Source: Chionis minor
Lineage: Eukaryota; Chordata; Aves; Charadriiformes; Chionididae
NCBI GenBank assembly: GCA_013398295.1
Contig: VZSF01003332.1
Coordinates: 1 to 64,000 of the forward strand
DNA length: 64,000 bases
Reading direction: 5' to 3'
Within the stretch, counting starts at the first letter, position 1; every line of letters starts with the position of its first letter. Position numbers and translations under genes: made by a program. This document shows, in pieces, positions 1-9,841 of this stretch. The notes under the pieces were generated by a model. It had not been told where the DNA came from and made no database searches. It saw nothing but the letters and a program-made list of their open reading frames with translations.

Positions 1-617
1 GTCACAGTAGGTAAAACCAGGAGAACTGAGAGAGTTCTGAGAATGGAGAACTGCCCACAGTAGGAGAAGATCAGGTTCAAGACCAGCTGAACAACCTGAA
101 AGTGCACAAGTCCATGGGACCTGATGAAATTCATCCCCGGGTCCTGAAGGAGCTGNTGGACAAAGGCAGAGCAACGGACGTCATCTACCTGGACTTAAGC
201 AAAGCATTTGACACTGTCCCGCATGACATCCTGGTCTCCAAATTGGAGAGTCACGGGTTTGATGAATGGACCACTCGGTGGATAAGGAACTGGCTGGATG
301 GCCGCCCTCAAAGGGTTGGGGTTAATGTGGTTAATAGGACAAGGGGTAATGGTTTAAAATTGGAAGAGGGGAGATTTAGATTAGATATTAGAAAGAAGTT
401 CTTTACTGTGAGGGTGGTGAGGCACTGGAACAGGTTACCCAGGGAAGTTGTGGAGGCCCCATCCCTGGAAGTGTTTAAGGCCAGGCTGGATGGGGCTTTG
501 AGCAACCTGCTGTAGTCAGAGGTGTCCCTGCCCATGGCAGGGGGGTTGGAACTTGATGATCTTTAAGGTCCCTTCCAACTCTAACCATTCTATGATTCTA
601 TGATTCTATGATTCTAT
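1..617 (+). mobile_element. CR1 LINE, 3' part, internally deleted, runs off the window start
   Basis: A non-LTR retrotransposon fragment. Bases 60-155 encode the CR1 reverse-transcriptase upstream motif (HKSMGPDEIHPRVLKEL). After the single N at 156 the frame resumes with the RT core [16 protein letters not shown]. Near 318-330 it jumps to the CR1 ORF2 C-terminus, with [20 protein letters not shown] visible, and stops at 513-515. The 3' UTR ends in three and a half copies of the octamer ATTCTATG at 587-617, the CR1 signature tail. Full-length CR1 has several hundred residues between these blocks, so the copy has lost two internal segments; the first loss coincides with the N and may be an assembly effect. 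It cannot encode a working RT. The C-terminus resembles the copies at 13985 and 19994, suggesting one subfamily. Confidence 0.95.
156..156. other. Single-N assembly junction inside a CR1
   Basis: One undetermined base sits between the CR1 RT blocks ending VLKEL and beginning DKGRATDV. About 100 residues expected between these blocks in CR1 are missing, so this may be a join of two contigs across a repeat rather than a sequenced deletion. Confidence 0.7.
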
Positions 618-1057
618 TTTCAGTATTACATAACACTCAAAGTACTGTGCTGTGAATTTTCCCAGTGTCACAGTGTGGATGATACACCTCTGGACACAAG
701 TGAAACAATTAGCAACACCAATGAAAAATCATAGTGCTTGGTGACAACAGGATTTTTATGGTTCTGTTTTGTTTTGTTTTTTCTAAAAGGTTGAAAGGAG
801 ATATCCATAGTCAGAAATTACTGTTCTGAAATTACTGACATTTAAAGTATCTTCAAAATTAGAGTAATTTGTTATTTACACATTTCACAATAAAGGTGTT
901 CCTTTTTAAAAGGAAAATACATATTGTTAGCCAAAAGGTTAATGATTTAGAATACAGCCACAAAAAACCCTGTTCTGTAGACTTGAAAATAGCAATAGCT
1001 TCATGTTTGTTTGTTTCCTTGATTTTAACTTGGCAAACATACACTTTTGTTCATAGC
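618..1057. other. AT-rich spacer between two CR1 copies
   Basis: No gene or named repeat is seen. It contains a short GTTTT-type run near 760-782. The open frames here are short and carry no recognisable motif. Confidence 0.5.
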
Positions 1058-1483
1058 AGAGCTAGTGAAGGGTCTAGCAAAGAAGTTTTAAGAGGAGAGG
1101 CTGAGGGAATCAGGATTGTTTAGTCTGGAAAAAAGGAGGTTCAAGGGAGACCCTATTGCTTTGTACAACTACCTGAAAGGAGGTTGTAACAAGGTGTGGG
1201 TCAGTCTCTTCTCCCAAATAACAAGTGATAGGACAAGAGGAAACAAGTTCTTCCAGGGGAGGTTTATATTGGATATTAGGAAAAATTTCTTCACAGAAAG
1301 GATTACATTGGAACAAGCTGCCCAAGGAAGTGGTTGAATCACCACCCCTGGAGGTATTTAAAGCATGTGTAGATGTGGTGCTTAGGGGGCACATGGTTTA
1401 GTGGTGGACCTGGCAGTGTTAGGTTTATGGTAGGACTTGATAATCCAAGGGTCTTTTCCAACGTAAACGATTTTATGATTCTA
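1058..1483 (+). mobile_element. CR1 LINE 3' end, older and diverged
   Basis: The sequence follows the CR1 ORF2 C-terminus and 3' UTR: a block equivalent to [13 protein letters not shown] (1096-1140), the DRTRGN block near 1230, DIRKNFF near 1272-1292, then a UTR with TTAGTGGTGGACCTGGCAG and a tail TTTTATGATTCTAC at 1470-1483. Frame breaks occur around 1310, so no ORF survives. It is 5' truncated at about 1058. The UTR wording differs from the copies at 1 and 13985, so it belongs to a different and apparently older CR1 group. Confidence 0.9.
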
Positions 1484-4400
1484 CAAAGTTGAAGTCAGAG
1501 TAACATTAAACAGCATGACTTGGAGAAGGGAAAAAAAGATCAAATATTCTGGTTTGTCAACATATTGCCAACAGCCAACAGCAGGGTAGATTTGAGATGT
1601 AAGCCCTGTTAAATATGTAATCACTTGTGAGACACAACAGCTGCATTTTCTTAACCTCATTGTTGAAAAGTTGGACTTAAGACTATATATTGTTGGCATG
1701 AATATCAGAAAAAAACGACAGTACAAAATTCTGGAGGAAAATTTCTGAAAAAAAAGAACCTGTAGTTTCAAAACAACTCTGTGCAGGAGCCACTTTATTG
1801 GGAGCAGACAATAATTAACCATAGTTTAAATAGATCAGTTGCAGACAAAGAAGATGCCTTCATGTCTAAACTTCAACCCTGACCAAAGTCTTCACAAGTG
1901 ATCCAACTTTATGACCTACAGGGCATCTCCACTTTGATGGGAAGGATGAGCTAGGATTGCTGCAGATGTCCCTGTACCATCAAAAGGCTTCCTTACTAAT
2001 CAAAACTCCTTTTCTTCCCTTTTTTTTTTGTTTTCATATGCTACTTTTAATATGTCTTATTTGTGTTGTGAAAAGATACAAATATATCAGAAGACTAGAA
2101 GTAATCCTAAGTCCTCAGAACACTCAAGTGTTAACTCAGATGCCTAGCAGTAACCATTTTACTGTAAAGTTAGTGTTTATGTATTTGATCTGTTTGTGTG
2201 AAAGAGAGGGATTTTTCACAAATCTCTACACAATTTACCTTTGGAGTAGTCACTTGAGATAGGGTCTACTCACATAACGCTGACAAAAAAAATTAACTCC
2301 ACTGAAAAGGGGAAAAATCTTGGTCCTACAAACCACCACACCTCTTCCCAGTGCCTAATCTTATGACCATGAATTTTCCCACCTGTGCAAGTTTCTGTTG
2401 ATCATCAGTCACTTCTCAGAACTGCTTGGTTTCTTCACAACAGCAAAAAATAATCTAGAAAACTAGTAGATAAGTTGTCTGCCATTTTGACAAATCATGT
2501 AAAAGGAACTAATTTTTTTGATAAAAGAGGTAAGAGCACTACTGCAGTTTTCCTCATAAATAGTTTTTGTCAGATATCAGCCTCCAAGACCTATAGAATT
2601 GTCAGTTCCGCAAATGGTAGTCCAAAATCATATGTTATGTGTGTTGTAAATTGATCTGTGTGAAAAGTAAAGCATGTGGAGAGGATGGTTGAACTGGTGA
2701 CAGTTTTCTGCTTCATGGGTATTTGCAACAGATTTATTTTGCACAGTTTGCTTAGTATTGGGATCTTGTTCAAATACATTCATAATCACTCCCGTATTTA
2801 TAAAACTCACACTTGCTATTGATTTTACTGGCATGTCACAACACTACTAATGTAAAAGGTTCTACTTTCAATCAGTTGCAGGATTCATGTTCTGAGAAAT
2901 TATTAAAATGTTCTATTAGACACCTGTCTGCTACTGAAAATAAAATAGTGCTCATGCATATAAATGTAATGCCCAAAGGGAGATGTTTTTGTAGAAGCCC
3001 AGATCATAACCACTTCTTCCATAATCTCACAAATCTGTCATTGCTTCGACCGGTACTTTTGTTTTGAATCTTTCAGAAATTAAACTAGTTCTCCTTCTCT
3101 CTCTTTCTTTGATTTTCTTTCTCTCTTTTTCTTTTTTTGGTGTGGGTTTTTTTTCCCTGTTTTTTGTCTTGTTTTGTTTTGTTTTAGCTAGGGGCCAAAT
3201 AAAGTATTTCTATATTCAACAATATCAAAGGTCAACTCCCAATTTAATTTGCAGTTGATAGACCCAGTCTGTGAATCATAATATCAATCCTTTGTTGCCT
3301 CTGTAGGGGCAGCTTCAGATTTATACCAAATCACTGACACAAACCTGTTCCCTACAAAGCAAGCTGTAAGGGATAGAAGACACTGTGGAGCACAAGTTAC
3401 GGAGCATTATGCACGTCTACTATCCTTTAAGCAGAGTTTCTATTTCAAGGTCACTAGTCTGAGGTTCAAAATTATCTATGGGCAGGCCTTTACTGGTAGA
3501 CATGAGGCACTTCTGAATCCTTAGCTTTGATTGTCTCAGCTCAACCCCAGGTCAAGTCCAGGGCTATAGTAGCACCCTCCCTTCACGACGTATTGTGATT
3601 TCTGAAGTAGGAAAATGGTGAGTATCAGCTGGAAGACAGTTTTTTGCATTTTGCTCAGTTCCTCAGTTTCAATGAATAAATACTGTGATACAAGGGCACA
3701 TGGTACAGCCAGTCTGTTTACCTTTATAATACTAAGTCTGTGAGACCAATCCTGATGACTGCTTATAACTGAGAAGAAATATTTACAGAGCAGCTGAGCT
3801 GAGACCAGACACTTGTCATAACAAAAATGACTTTACTTTTCCATTTAAAAAACCCCAAACAACGAACTATCAATCCGCATGGGTCTGATGTATCATTCTC
3901 CCCCAATCTCAAGTAAAGTACATGCAGAATTTTTTTTCTTTCCTTTTTTTTTTCACCAGAGAATTGGGAAAAAAAGGAAAAGGCAAAGATAAATAAGTTA
4001 TTAGTTTTATGTTTATTTAAAAATGAAGTCTTTCTTTAAATAAAGAGACCTTGAGCTACAGGATCAATATTAGGATGGGAATAATACTATGTAGAGACTT
4101 CCAAAAAGCAAAGTCTCTACTTTGATCTTGAGGTGCCAAGGTCAAAAGGAAGTTAATGCCCCTCACACTCCTGTTCTGTAACTAAACTGTCAGCAGCAGC
4201 TTGCCTGTCTAGCCAGGACTATATGTGAGATTTTTCTGTTTAAATTCGCTACATCAATGGAAGTGCTGCAGAAGCTGTTAGAGGAGCAGTTTGCTGATCT
4301 CCTGATACAGCTGTCATTTATTTCTCAGGATCTTGCAATTACAATGAGCATTGTAGTACAGATGTAGTTCAATGACAAAACTGGCAACCTTGCTGTAAAG

Positions 4401-5160
4401 AAAGTGGAAGATTATTTTGGAAGCTAAGAATACTGAAAGCATCTTAATAGATTTCTTTGTGAACTCTGAAACAATCAACATACGTCAATATTTTTTGCCC
4501 CAGAATATCTTTCCAATCATATTGGGGGAGGGAGGGGGGGAAGTCAATCCAATTTCACAGGTGAACAGGGCACTAGTTACTGGAAACATGGACTAACTTA
4601 TGCAGTATGCTAACAGTTCCAGGATTAAGTCCTTGGAACTATAACAGGGAATGTAACATGTTGGTGTTGTCACAGAGGATTTAAGTACAGTGATGTGTTA
4701 CTGTCAAAGTCTGTTCCGTGACCAGTGCTCCTGCCTCTACTTTTTAACAGGAAAGATATCCAGGACAACATTGAATAGCATCAGCTTACTTTTTTGTTGG
4801 GGTTTTTTTTGCTTTTTAAAAGACTTTAAATCTTTAAAGAGAGTAGTCTGTTGGTAGAGACTGCTTTTGACAATTTTTATATGGACTGTTGAATAAGTTG
4901 CACTGGATGTTACTGCTCTTAAAAGTTCCATTTTGCAATTAATAGGCATTTTAGTGTTGTGTATAGCTCATATTTAATCCATAGTAGTTATGTCACAATA
5001 CAAGAAATTCATAGCTTTTTTTTCTTTCTCTTGCATTGCATGGAAGCATAACAGCAAGCCTGGAATACGACTGGCTAACTGCCACAGGTTAAAGTAGTCA
5101 TGTTGTATATTACCTATAAGAGTCCTCACTCTTAAGAGTACATAACATAAGCACAAAACC
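1484..5160. other. AT-rich non-coding DNA, no recognised gene
   Basis: No conserved motif was found on either strand. The open frames (up to 113 codons on the minus strand at 1481-1822) lack recognisable domains. A pyrimidine-rich stretch of about 100 bases lies at 3088-3186, and a short G-run sits near 4526-4540. Nothing else could be named. Confidence 0.5.
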
Positions 5161-5179
5161 TTTTTTTTTTTTTTTTTTT
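5161..5179. repeat. Poly-T run (T19)
   Basis: An uninterrupted run of 19 T. Read on the minus strand it is an A19 tract. It lies just outside the GC-rich block, but no coding sequence abuts it, so it is not convincing as a retrocopy tail. Confidence 0.8.
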
Positions 5180-5669
5180 CATATCGAGCAAGACATTTAT
5201 CATGCAAAAACTCTGGACAGGTACCTACAATGGACATGCAGAAGTGAAGAGGTAGCAAGGACCTACCTGGAGAAAATTTGCCAAATTTTTACCTGGGTGC
5301 TTAAAAGCAGATCACTTGGATTGGTTTGCGTTATCCACATTTCGCACAGTACCCCAACACAAAATAAACTTGATGAAAGTCTGATGAAGGAGGATTTCAG
5401 CTCAACTTTTCTGAAGGTGACAGCTACCAACAGGACAGCTCAGCTGAGAAAATGCTAAGGAGATCATCGCACAAAGTGCAATAAGCCTTTCTCTCAACGT
5501 TGGCAGAGTTGCAGGCTGATGAATGACCTTGCTTTTCCCTTCACAGGGTCTGAGTCCACAGTAAGAAGGAAGTCCTTTCTTGAAAGACATGAACACATAG
5601 GATCTCTAGTCCTGGTGAGGAAAAGACCCTGTACATTTCAGCCTCAGCTTTACATCAGGAGCTAAAGCC

Positions 5670-5840
5670 TCACGCGTGAGGTGTGTTGCCACAGCATTTG
5701 TGGACCTGACACACTTTTGCTGTTTCTGCTTCAACTACTGGTGCTGGCAACTCCTTATGTGGTACACTGAAAACTCCAGCCACTTCCTCTCCAAAGAGTT
5801 CCTCGCTGTTGTCAATGAGGAACTGCACTGGGCCCATCAC
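5670..5840 (-). pseudogene. Pseudogene exon: end of the RhoGAP domain
   Basis: Continuing in phase 0 from the previous exon, the reading is VMGPVQFLIDNSEELFGEEV followed by AGVFSVPHKELPAPVVEAE and a short tail, ending at TGA 5670-5672. It matches the family end (VxxLVEFLIDNCFEIFGE). The expected acceptor AG just before GTG at 5840 reads AT (GGGCAT), so this exon could not be spliced normally; a fallback AG exists at 5829-5828 but breaks phase. Family members usually continue with a long Ser-rich tail. A weakly similar stretch may persist at 5420-5590, but I could not confirm it. Confidence 0.82.
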
Positions 5841-6054
5841 ATGCCCACATCAAACCACCGGGTTCAACCCTGGTGGCTGAAAAAGGACCAAACAGTCTTT
5901 CCCATGCCTGACCCTTGCTTTTGTGCAGAAAGCTGCAGCTGTGGGGCTGCTCTTCCCAGCAGCTACCCCAAAAGCATTTGTTCAAGAGAGGCGGCAGCCA
6001 GGAACCTCTGAATTTCAAAGCTCAGGTGGGTCTGGAAGACTGTAGCCAGCGTAC

Positions 6055-6253
6055 CTTCCCAGTCACCTGCACCAGCAGCACTTCCAGGGGGAATGTGTGC
6101 TCCTCAGCAAGGCTGAGTAGGTTTGACCCCACACAGATGGCCAGGTTGCAGGCACTCATCCCACTCATATCAGCATTTTTGCTGATATTGTAGAGCAGGG
6201 AGAACAAGTGCCCCAGGAGAAGGAGGTTGGCGTGGGATGATTTGTTGGCCATC
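6055..6253 (-). pseudogene. Pseudogene exon: RhoGAP NLAIC/GxNLL region
   Basis: The exon is bounded by acceptor TTCCCTCAG and donor GTACGC, and all 66 codons are open. The reading includes HANLLLLGHLFSLLYNISKN, then ADMSGMSACNLAICVGSNLL, then SLAEEHTFPLEVLLVQVTGK. It matches the TAGAP/ARHGAP20 family: PNLLLLxHL, ISKNAxxNxM, and NLAICIGPNxL, with Ser in place of the usual Pro. The Asn residues of the NLA and NLL motifs are kept. This is the best-preserved exon and alone would identify the family. Confidence 0.92.
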
Positions 6254-6611
6254 CTGAGGGAACAGGAACACAATGTTAATAAAGTAGACGTTGTCAACAC
6301 TTGTTGCCCAGGCGGATCTCACCCAAGCCCACCTGAGGGAAGGCTCCCTGGCCACACCAGCTCTGCAGCAGATGGATTGCCTTTGCTGATATATTGTCAC
6401 ATCCCTCACTGTCCTTCTGGCAAGAATTCTTTTGTGGAGCAACCTCCAATGCCTTCAGGAAGTGCTCTGAGGACAAAACTGCTTTTTGGTGCCACTTCCC
6501 CCAAAATCAAACCTCACAACAGCAAGAGGTGGCTGGCGGGAAACACTGCGATCAAGGAGGTCATCGCTTTGCCAGTTGCTGCAGAGCAGGCAAGCTTCTC
6601 AACACTCTTAT

Positions 6612-6718
6612 TCTTTCAGTCCTGCCAGCTTCTCCTGCCTGCTTGTCTTCTGCAGTGTGCTCTTCTACTCTCAGAGCTCTACATTCAGGAGTTGGAACAG
6701 GTTGTTTTGGAGGAAGTC
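6612..6718 (-). pseudogene. Pseudogene exon: RhoGAP DFLxxxP region with two stops
   Basis: After an acceptor GCATTGCAG the reading is DFLQNNLFQLLNVEL, stop, E, stop, KSTLQKTSRQEKLAGLK, then two bases GA. It matches the family segment beginning DFLR and ending QKTSRQEKxxxLKE. The two stops are TGA at 6671-6673 and TAG at 6665-6667, where the family has a Leu-Tyr-Glu-Glu-Trp type sequence. The conserved FLR arginine is Gln (CAA). The donor reads ATAAGA instead of GTAAGA, a second G to A at +1. The two leftover bases pair with the first base of the next exon to restore the expected Glu codon. Confidence 0.87.
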
Positions 6719-6881
6719 CTGCAATGCCAAGGGCTGTACATGAGACTTTGAACACTCCTGCTGGGAGAGAGGCAGCATCCCTGACATGCTGGACCATGAG
6801 CAGGTGGCTAGGTTTCGGCTCTCTGCTGTCACAGCACTGAGAGAACTGGGAACTGCCGGGCTCCAGGTCAGGAGAATTCAT

Positions 6882-7042
6882 CTTCAAGATGACAGCCAGG
6901 AGTTGTGAAGGCTGGCTTTCCAGGTTTACTTCCATGCCACTGTCGAGGGCTTCCCTCAGCTCTTTGCGACGTGCTTGCTGGCTGCAAGCTGGAATATCCT
7001 GTCCATGGAGGGTCCTTGCTCATCCAGGAGACCCAACAGGTC
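6882..7042 (-). pseudogene. Pseudogene exon: RhoGAP arginine-finger region
   Basis: An acceptor CCCCTTCAG precedes DLLGLLDEQGPSMDRIFQLA, continuing AASK. The frame must then shift by one base near 6974 to give ARRKELREALDSGMEVNLES and then QPSQLLAVILK. In the family this region reads LxxxGPSTEGIFRxAA and KARKELKEALNSG. So a single-base deletion breaks the frame, and the catalytic arginine of the GIFR motif is Gln here (CAG). The exon should end after ILK in phase 0, but the following bases are ATGAAT where a GTGAAT-like donor is expected, consistent with G to A at donor +1. Confidence 0.88.
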
Positions 7043-7291
7043 CTGAAGGGGACATGGGAGGACAGTTGCTTGGCTGAAGACAGGCCCTGTGGCAGTTGAA
7101 CCTGTTTCAGAGACAGGAGCAACTGTGGAAAGTTCTGTTTTCACTGGGGCAGGATGCAGGCGTGGCTGCAGGAAGATGACACATGGAGGAACTGGCTTTG
7201 TCCCCAAGCCCCACCCAGGGTCCCTCTGCTGGGGACAGCAGTTCTCAGGAGAAGCCAGAGGGATGAGGACCCTGTGGCCAGACTTGCTCAC

Positions 7292-7392
7292 CTGGATGGG
7301 CCGGGGTAGCGTGCCATCCTGGCTGCAGAGAGCTACCAAGGATCAGACAAACATTGCCCCTCTGATGCCAGAGCCTGACTGCCTCGGCATCT
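7292..7392 (-). pseudogene. Pseudogene exon: start of the RhoGAP domain
   Basis: The reading ends SLVALCSQDGTLPRPIQ followed by an intact donor GTGAGC. This is the N-terminal hallmark of TAGAP/ARHGAP20 RhoGAP domains (family form: FGxxLxxLCxxDxxLPRPIQ). Just before it the frame reads AMFV then TGA at 7343-7345, where the family has a Phe-Gly-x-Ser-Leu segment; a CGA to TGA change would explain the stop. The upstream acceptor is uncertain; one candidate, CTGCTGCAG, puts the exon start at 7392. The exon ends in phase 0 and joins the next one. Confidence 0.85.
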
Positions 7393-8011
7393 CTGCAGCA
7401 GCTGAGGTCCCTCACTGTGCAAAGGGCCAGGGCAGCCCCCTCCTCCTCCTCTGGGTCCTACCTGCTCCCAAGGAAACCAGAGCAAAACCCTTTGATAAGA
7501 AGTGCCAGGCAAGCAATCCTGAACCCTCTCAGCACTGTCCCACTGCCACTGAGCACAAGGGAGAGACATCACTTGGGAACCAGGGGCCTGCAGAGGGCTC
7601 AGCTCTCTCCTGCCGTAAGGAGATGGGGATGGACATGCCCTGCAGGAAGGGCAGCATCACAAGTGCAGCACAAGTACCTGCCTGCAAGAGGAGGAGAGAA
7701 GGGCTGTCCTGCCATTCTTCTCCAAACCCACCAGGCAAGCAGCCAAGTCTACCTTCACGGCCAGACAGTGTTGGTGGTGCTACTGCTTTGCACCAGCCTG
7801 CAAGAAAACCACTGCACTCACCGAACAGACCTGCAGCAGAAAGGACCCTTTGTGAGCTGCAGGGGCCCTTGGCAATTTGTGCAAGGTGGGGACCACTGAG
7901 AGGCTTTGCTGCAGCCAGAGAACCAGAATGTGCCCAGTGGGACAGGATGAGATTGCCAGGGGAGGCTGGGACATGGGGACCTCCCACAAAAGCAGCCTGA
8001 GCTATTCTCAC

Positions 8012-8062
8012 CTTTCCCTCGCCCTTGACCAGCTTCTCCAGGCTGCTGGTGTGTAGTGTTAC
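8012..8062 (-). pseudogene. Possible small exon of the same pseudogene
   Basis: Fifty-one bases lie between a good pyrimidine-rich acceptor (ending CCTTGCCCAG) and a good donor (GTGAGA). The phase-0 reading is VTLHTSSLEKLVKGEGK with no stop. It lies between the PH and RhoGAP exons on the correct strand. I cannot match it to a defined part of ARHGAP20 or TAGAP, so it is offered on splice-site grounds only. Confidence 0.35.
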
Positions 8063-8773
8063 CTGGGCAAGGGGAAAAAAGGGGAAGGTGAGAAGTGATG
8101 CACCTGATCTTGGGCTGGAGAAGCATCTGGTGACAGAGCTGAGACAAGAGGGACATTTACATCATTGTGGTGGCTCAGCTGTGGGGACAGTCACAAAGGC
8201 AGGAGGAAGCCTTGTGGGGCAGGACAGAGGCACTGCCCATCCCCACTCTGGGATGTGGCACCAAGACTCACTGGAAAGCGATAATGCAGGAACTGCAGGG
8301 CAAGATGAGGACAAGCAAGTTGGTGTGCTTTCGGCCTTCCTTCTCCTCAGCAGCACCACCATCCTCCCCCCTCCCACTGCTCAGCACCTGCAGCTGGTCC
8401 AGGGCCAGGTAGAGCTGAGGCCAGTGCGTGCTGCCATGTCTGCAGAGAGGAACTGCAGGCTGTGACCTCCATGTGGCGTCCTTGGGGGTTCCCAGGGCAT
8501 CCTGCCTGGCAGGCTCATTCATCCCCCACAGAGCCCTAGGGAAGGAGGCCCCAGGCTGCAGTGGCAGACCCCAGCCATGGGCACTGACCTGAGGGCACAC
8601 GCTGGCTGTTACAAGCCCAGTGGTTCCCCTCTACCATACGCCTGTCATGGGCACAGACATTGGTGTATCCCGTACCAGGGTCCCAGGGTCTTCGACCTGC
8701 TCCTTGGGTGTCCTTGCCCTGATGCTAAGGGTAGAGCTTGGGAGGAAAGGCATCTGGGTTCTATGAGTCTTAC

Positions 8774-8923
8774 TCGGGCTTAGTGATGACCAAGGCATCC
8801 CTGCAGAGAAGGAGGTCCCTCTTCCTCATCGCATAGCCATGGGTCACTCACATGTGCTCATGGAGCAGTGGTTTGGGTGATGCCAGGACGGGCACACACT
8901 GCTGCATGGGGCCAGGGTTGTCC
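8774..8923 (-). pseudogene. Pseudogene exon: PH-domain core
   Basis: The exon is bounded by an acceptor CTCTGCAG and a donor GTAAGA. Its 150 bases give one phase base, 49 codons and two phase bases. The reading includes PKPLLHEHM, then an in-frame TGA at 8848-8850, then VTHGYAMRKRDLLLCRDALV and ITKP. The second half matches the PH core of ARHGAP20-type proteins, where basic residues precede a strand of the form LFLFxDxLVIAK. Intact splice sites with an internal stop indicate a decayed duplicate. The next PH exon, normally following in phase, was not found between here and 7392. Confidence 0.8.
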
Positions 8924-9841
8924 CTGCAGAGCAGATGGCATTGGGTATGAGAAAGGCAGCTGATGCAGGGCTCAGCTGTGACAGCGTGTCCCCGAGACAC
9001 AAGGGGAGCTCACCTGGAGCCGTGGCAGCAGTGCACCTGGCCCACCCTGCTGAGGACAGAAGCAGCATCATATGGGACACAGTGGCGGGGCTCAGGATAC
9101 TGTCCAGTTGGTCTGAGTGAGGCTGCAAAGGGGGATCCCAGTGCTGGGTAGTGCTGCATGGCAAAAGCCTGACTCTTCCCAGCAGGAAAGCCGGCACAGC
9201 ACCATCCCTGCAGGCACTGGGACCATTGCAGGTCCAGCGCCAGGTCAACATCGCATCCCATTCTGACCCCAACAGTTGCACTGGGAAGTGGGGTGGGAAG
9301 AGGGTCACTGCAGGGCTCTCTGCAGTGTGTCCATGGCAGTTTCTTACTGGGAAGATCAGTCCTGGGCACAATGCTGAGCAGAGGAGACAGGTCACTTCCA
9401 GCTGCTGGCAATGCTTTGCTTAGTGCGGCACAGGGTACCACTTGCTGCCTTTGTGGCAAGCGCACCTTCCTAGCTCCTGTTCAGCTTGGCGTCTCCCAGG
9501 ACCCCAGGGCTTTTTCTGCCAAACTGCTTTCTTGCAGCTTTACAAAATTGGTTTTGGTCATGAGTATGTGTGGATATTTCCCTGGATGCTTTGTGCCCAT
9601 GCCAGCGCCACCCACAGTGGTCCTTGTGCCACTGCTGTGAGGTTTAGAAGGTTGTGTTTTCTCCAGCCAAAGCAGTGGTCCAAGTCGAAAGGCTTTCTCT
9701 TGTTCAGGGAAAGGGAGAAAGAGGATGAACCTGGCAATAGAGTCGAGAGATGGAGTTTCCACCAATCAGCAAGTGATGGCCTGGGGTTATTTACAAAATA
9801 CGATGTTTTGTCAATAGTCAGGAATACTGCCATAATATAAG

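Larger units (their letters stand above)
5670..8923 (-). pseudogene. ARHGAP20/TAGAP-like Rho GTPase-activating protein pseudogene (intron-bearing)
   Basis: RhoGAP proteins stimulate GTP hydrolysis by Rho-family GTPases; ARHGAP20 combines PH, RA and RhoGAP domains, and TAGAP is its close relative. Read on the minus strand, this copy has a PH-core exon (8774-8923) followed by five consecutive RhoGAP exons (7292-7392, 6882-7042, 6612-6718, 6055-6253, 5670-5840). Every junction between them keeps phase, and several splice sites are intact, so it is a genomic copy rather than a retrocopy. Visible damage: TGA at 8848-8850, TGA at 7343-7345, a one-base deletion near 6974, TGA at 6671-6673 and TAG at 6665-6667, G to A at two donors (6881 and 6611), a missing acceptor before 5840, and Gln in place of the arginine finger. 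I could not find the second PH exon or the RA-domain exons. It is almost certainly non-functional. A still-transcribed relic is possible but not shown. The ARHGAP20-type assignment rests on the PH exon, because human TAGAP lacks that domain. Confidence 0.88.
5400..9830. other. GC-rich block in AT-rich surroundings
   Basis: By eye, base composition shifts sharply to GC-rich between about 5.4 and 9.8 kb and returns to AT-rich DNA just before an A/C-rich low-complexity run at 9842. The block contains the ARHGAP20/TAGAP-like pseudogene. Because stop codons are scarce in such DNA, many long but meaningless open frames occur on both strands, including one of 303 codons at 7089-8000. From 8924 to 9830 and between 7393 and 8770 (apart from 8012-8062) I recognise no further exon. 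Confidence 0.75.

Noticed and set aside
5161..5179. Poly-A tail of a minus-strand processed pseudogene
   Set aside because: The nearby RhoGAP copy retains introns and ends 500 bp away, so the T-run is not its retrocopy tail.
5402..5596. Continuation of the RhoGAP pseudogene C-terminal tail
   Set aside because: The minus-strand frame is open and GC-richer, but the tail of this family is poorly conserved and no clear match was seen.
6561..6935. Minus-strand 124-codon frame as a gene of its own
   Set aside because: It begins inside RhoGAP exon 6882-7042 and reads through the following intron into the wrong frame of the next exon.
7089..8000. Plus-strand open frame of 303 codons, the longest without Ns
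   Set aside because: It lies in GC-rich DNA with few stop codons, shows no domain, and runs antisense across confirmed RhoGAP exon sequence at 7292-7392.
8268..8600. Possible PH or RA exon containing HWPQLYLALDQLQVLSSG
   Set aside because: It has an acceptor-like CTCTGCAG before it, but I could not align it to ARHGAP20/TAGAP or find a matching donor phase.
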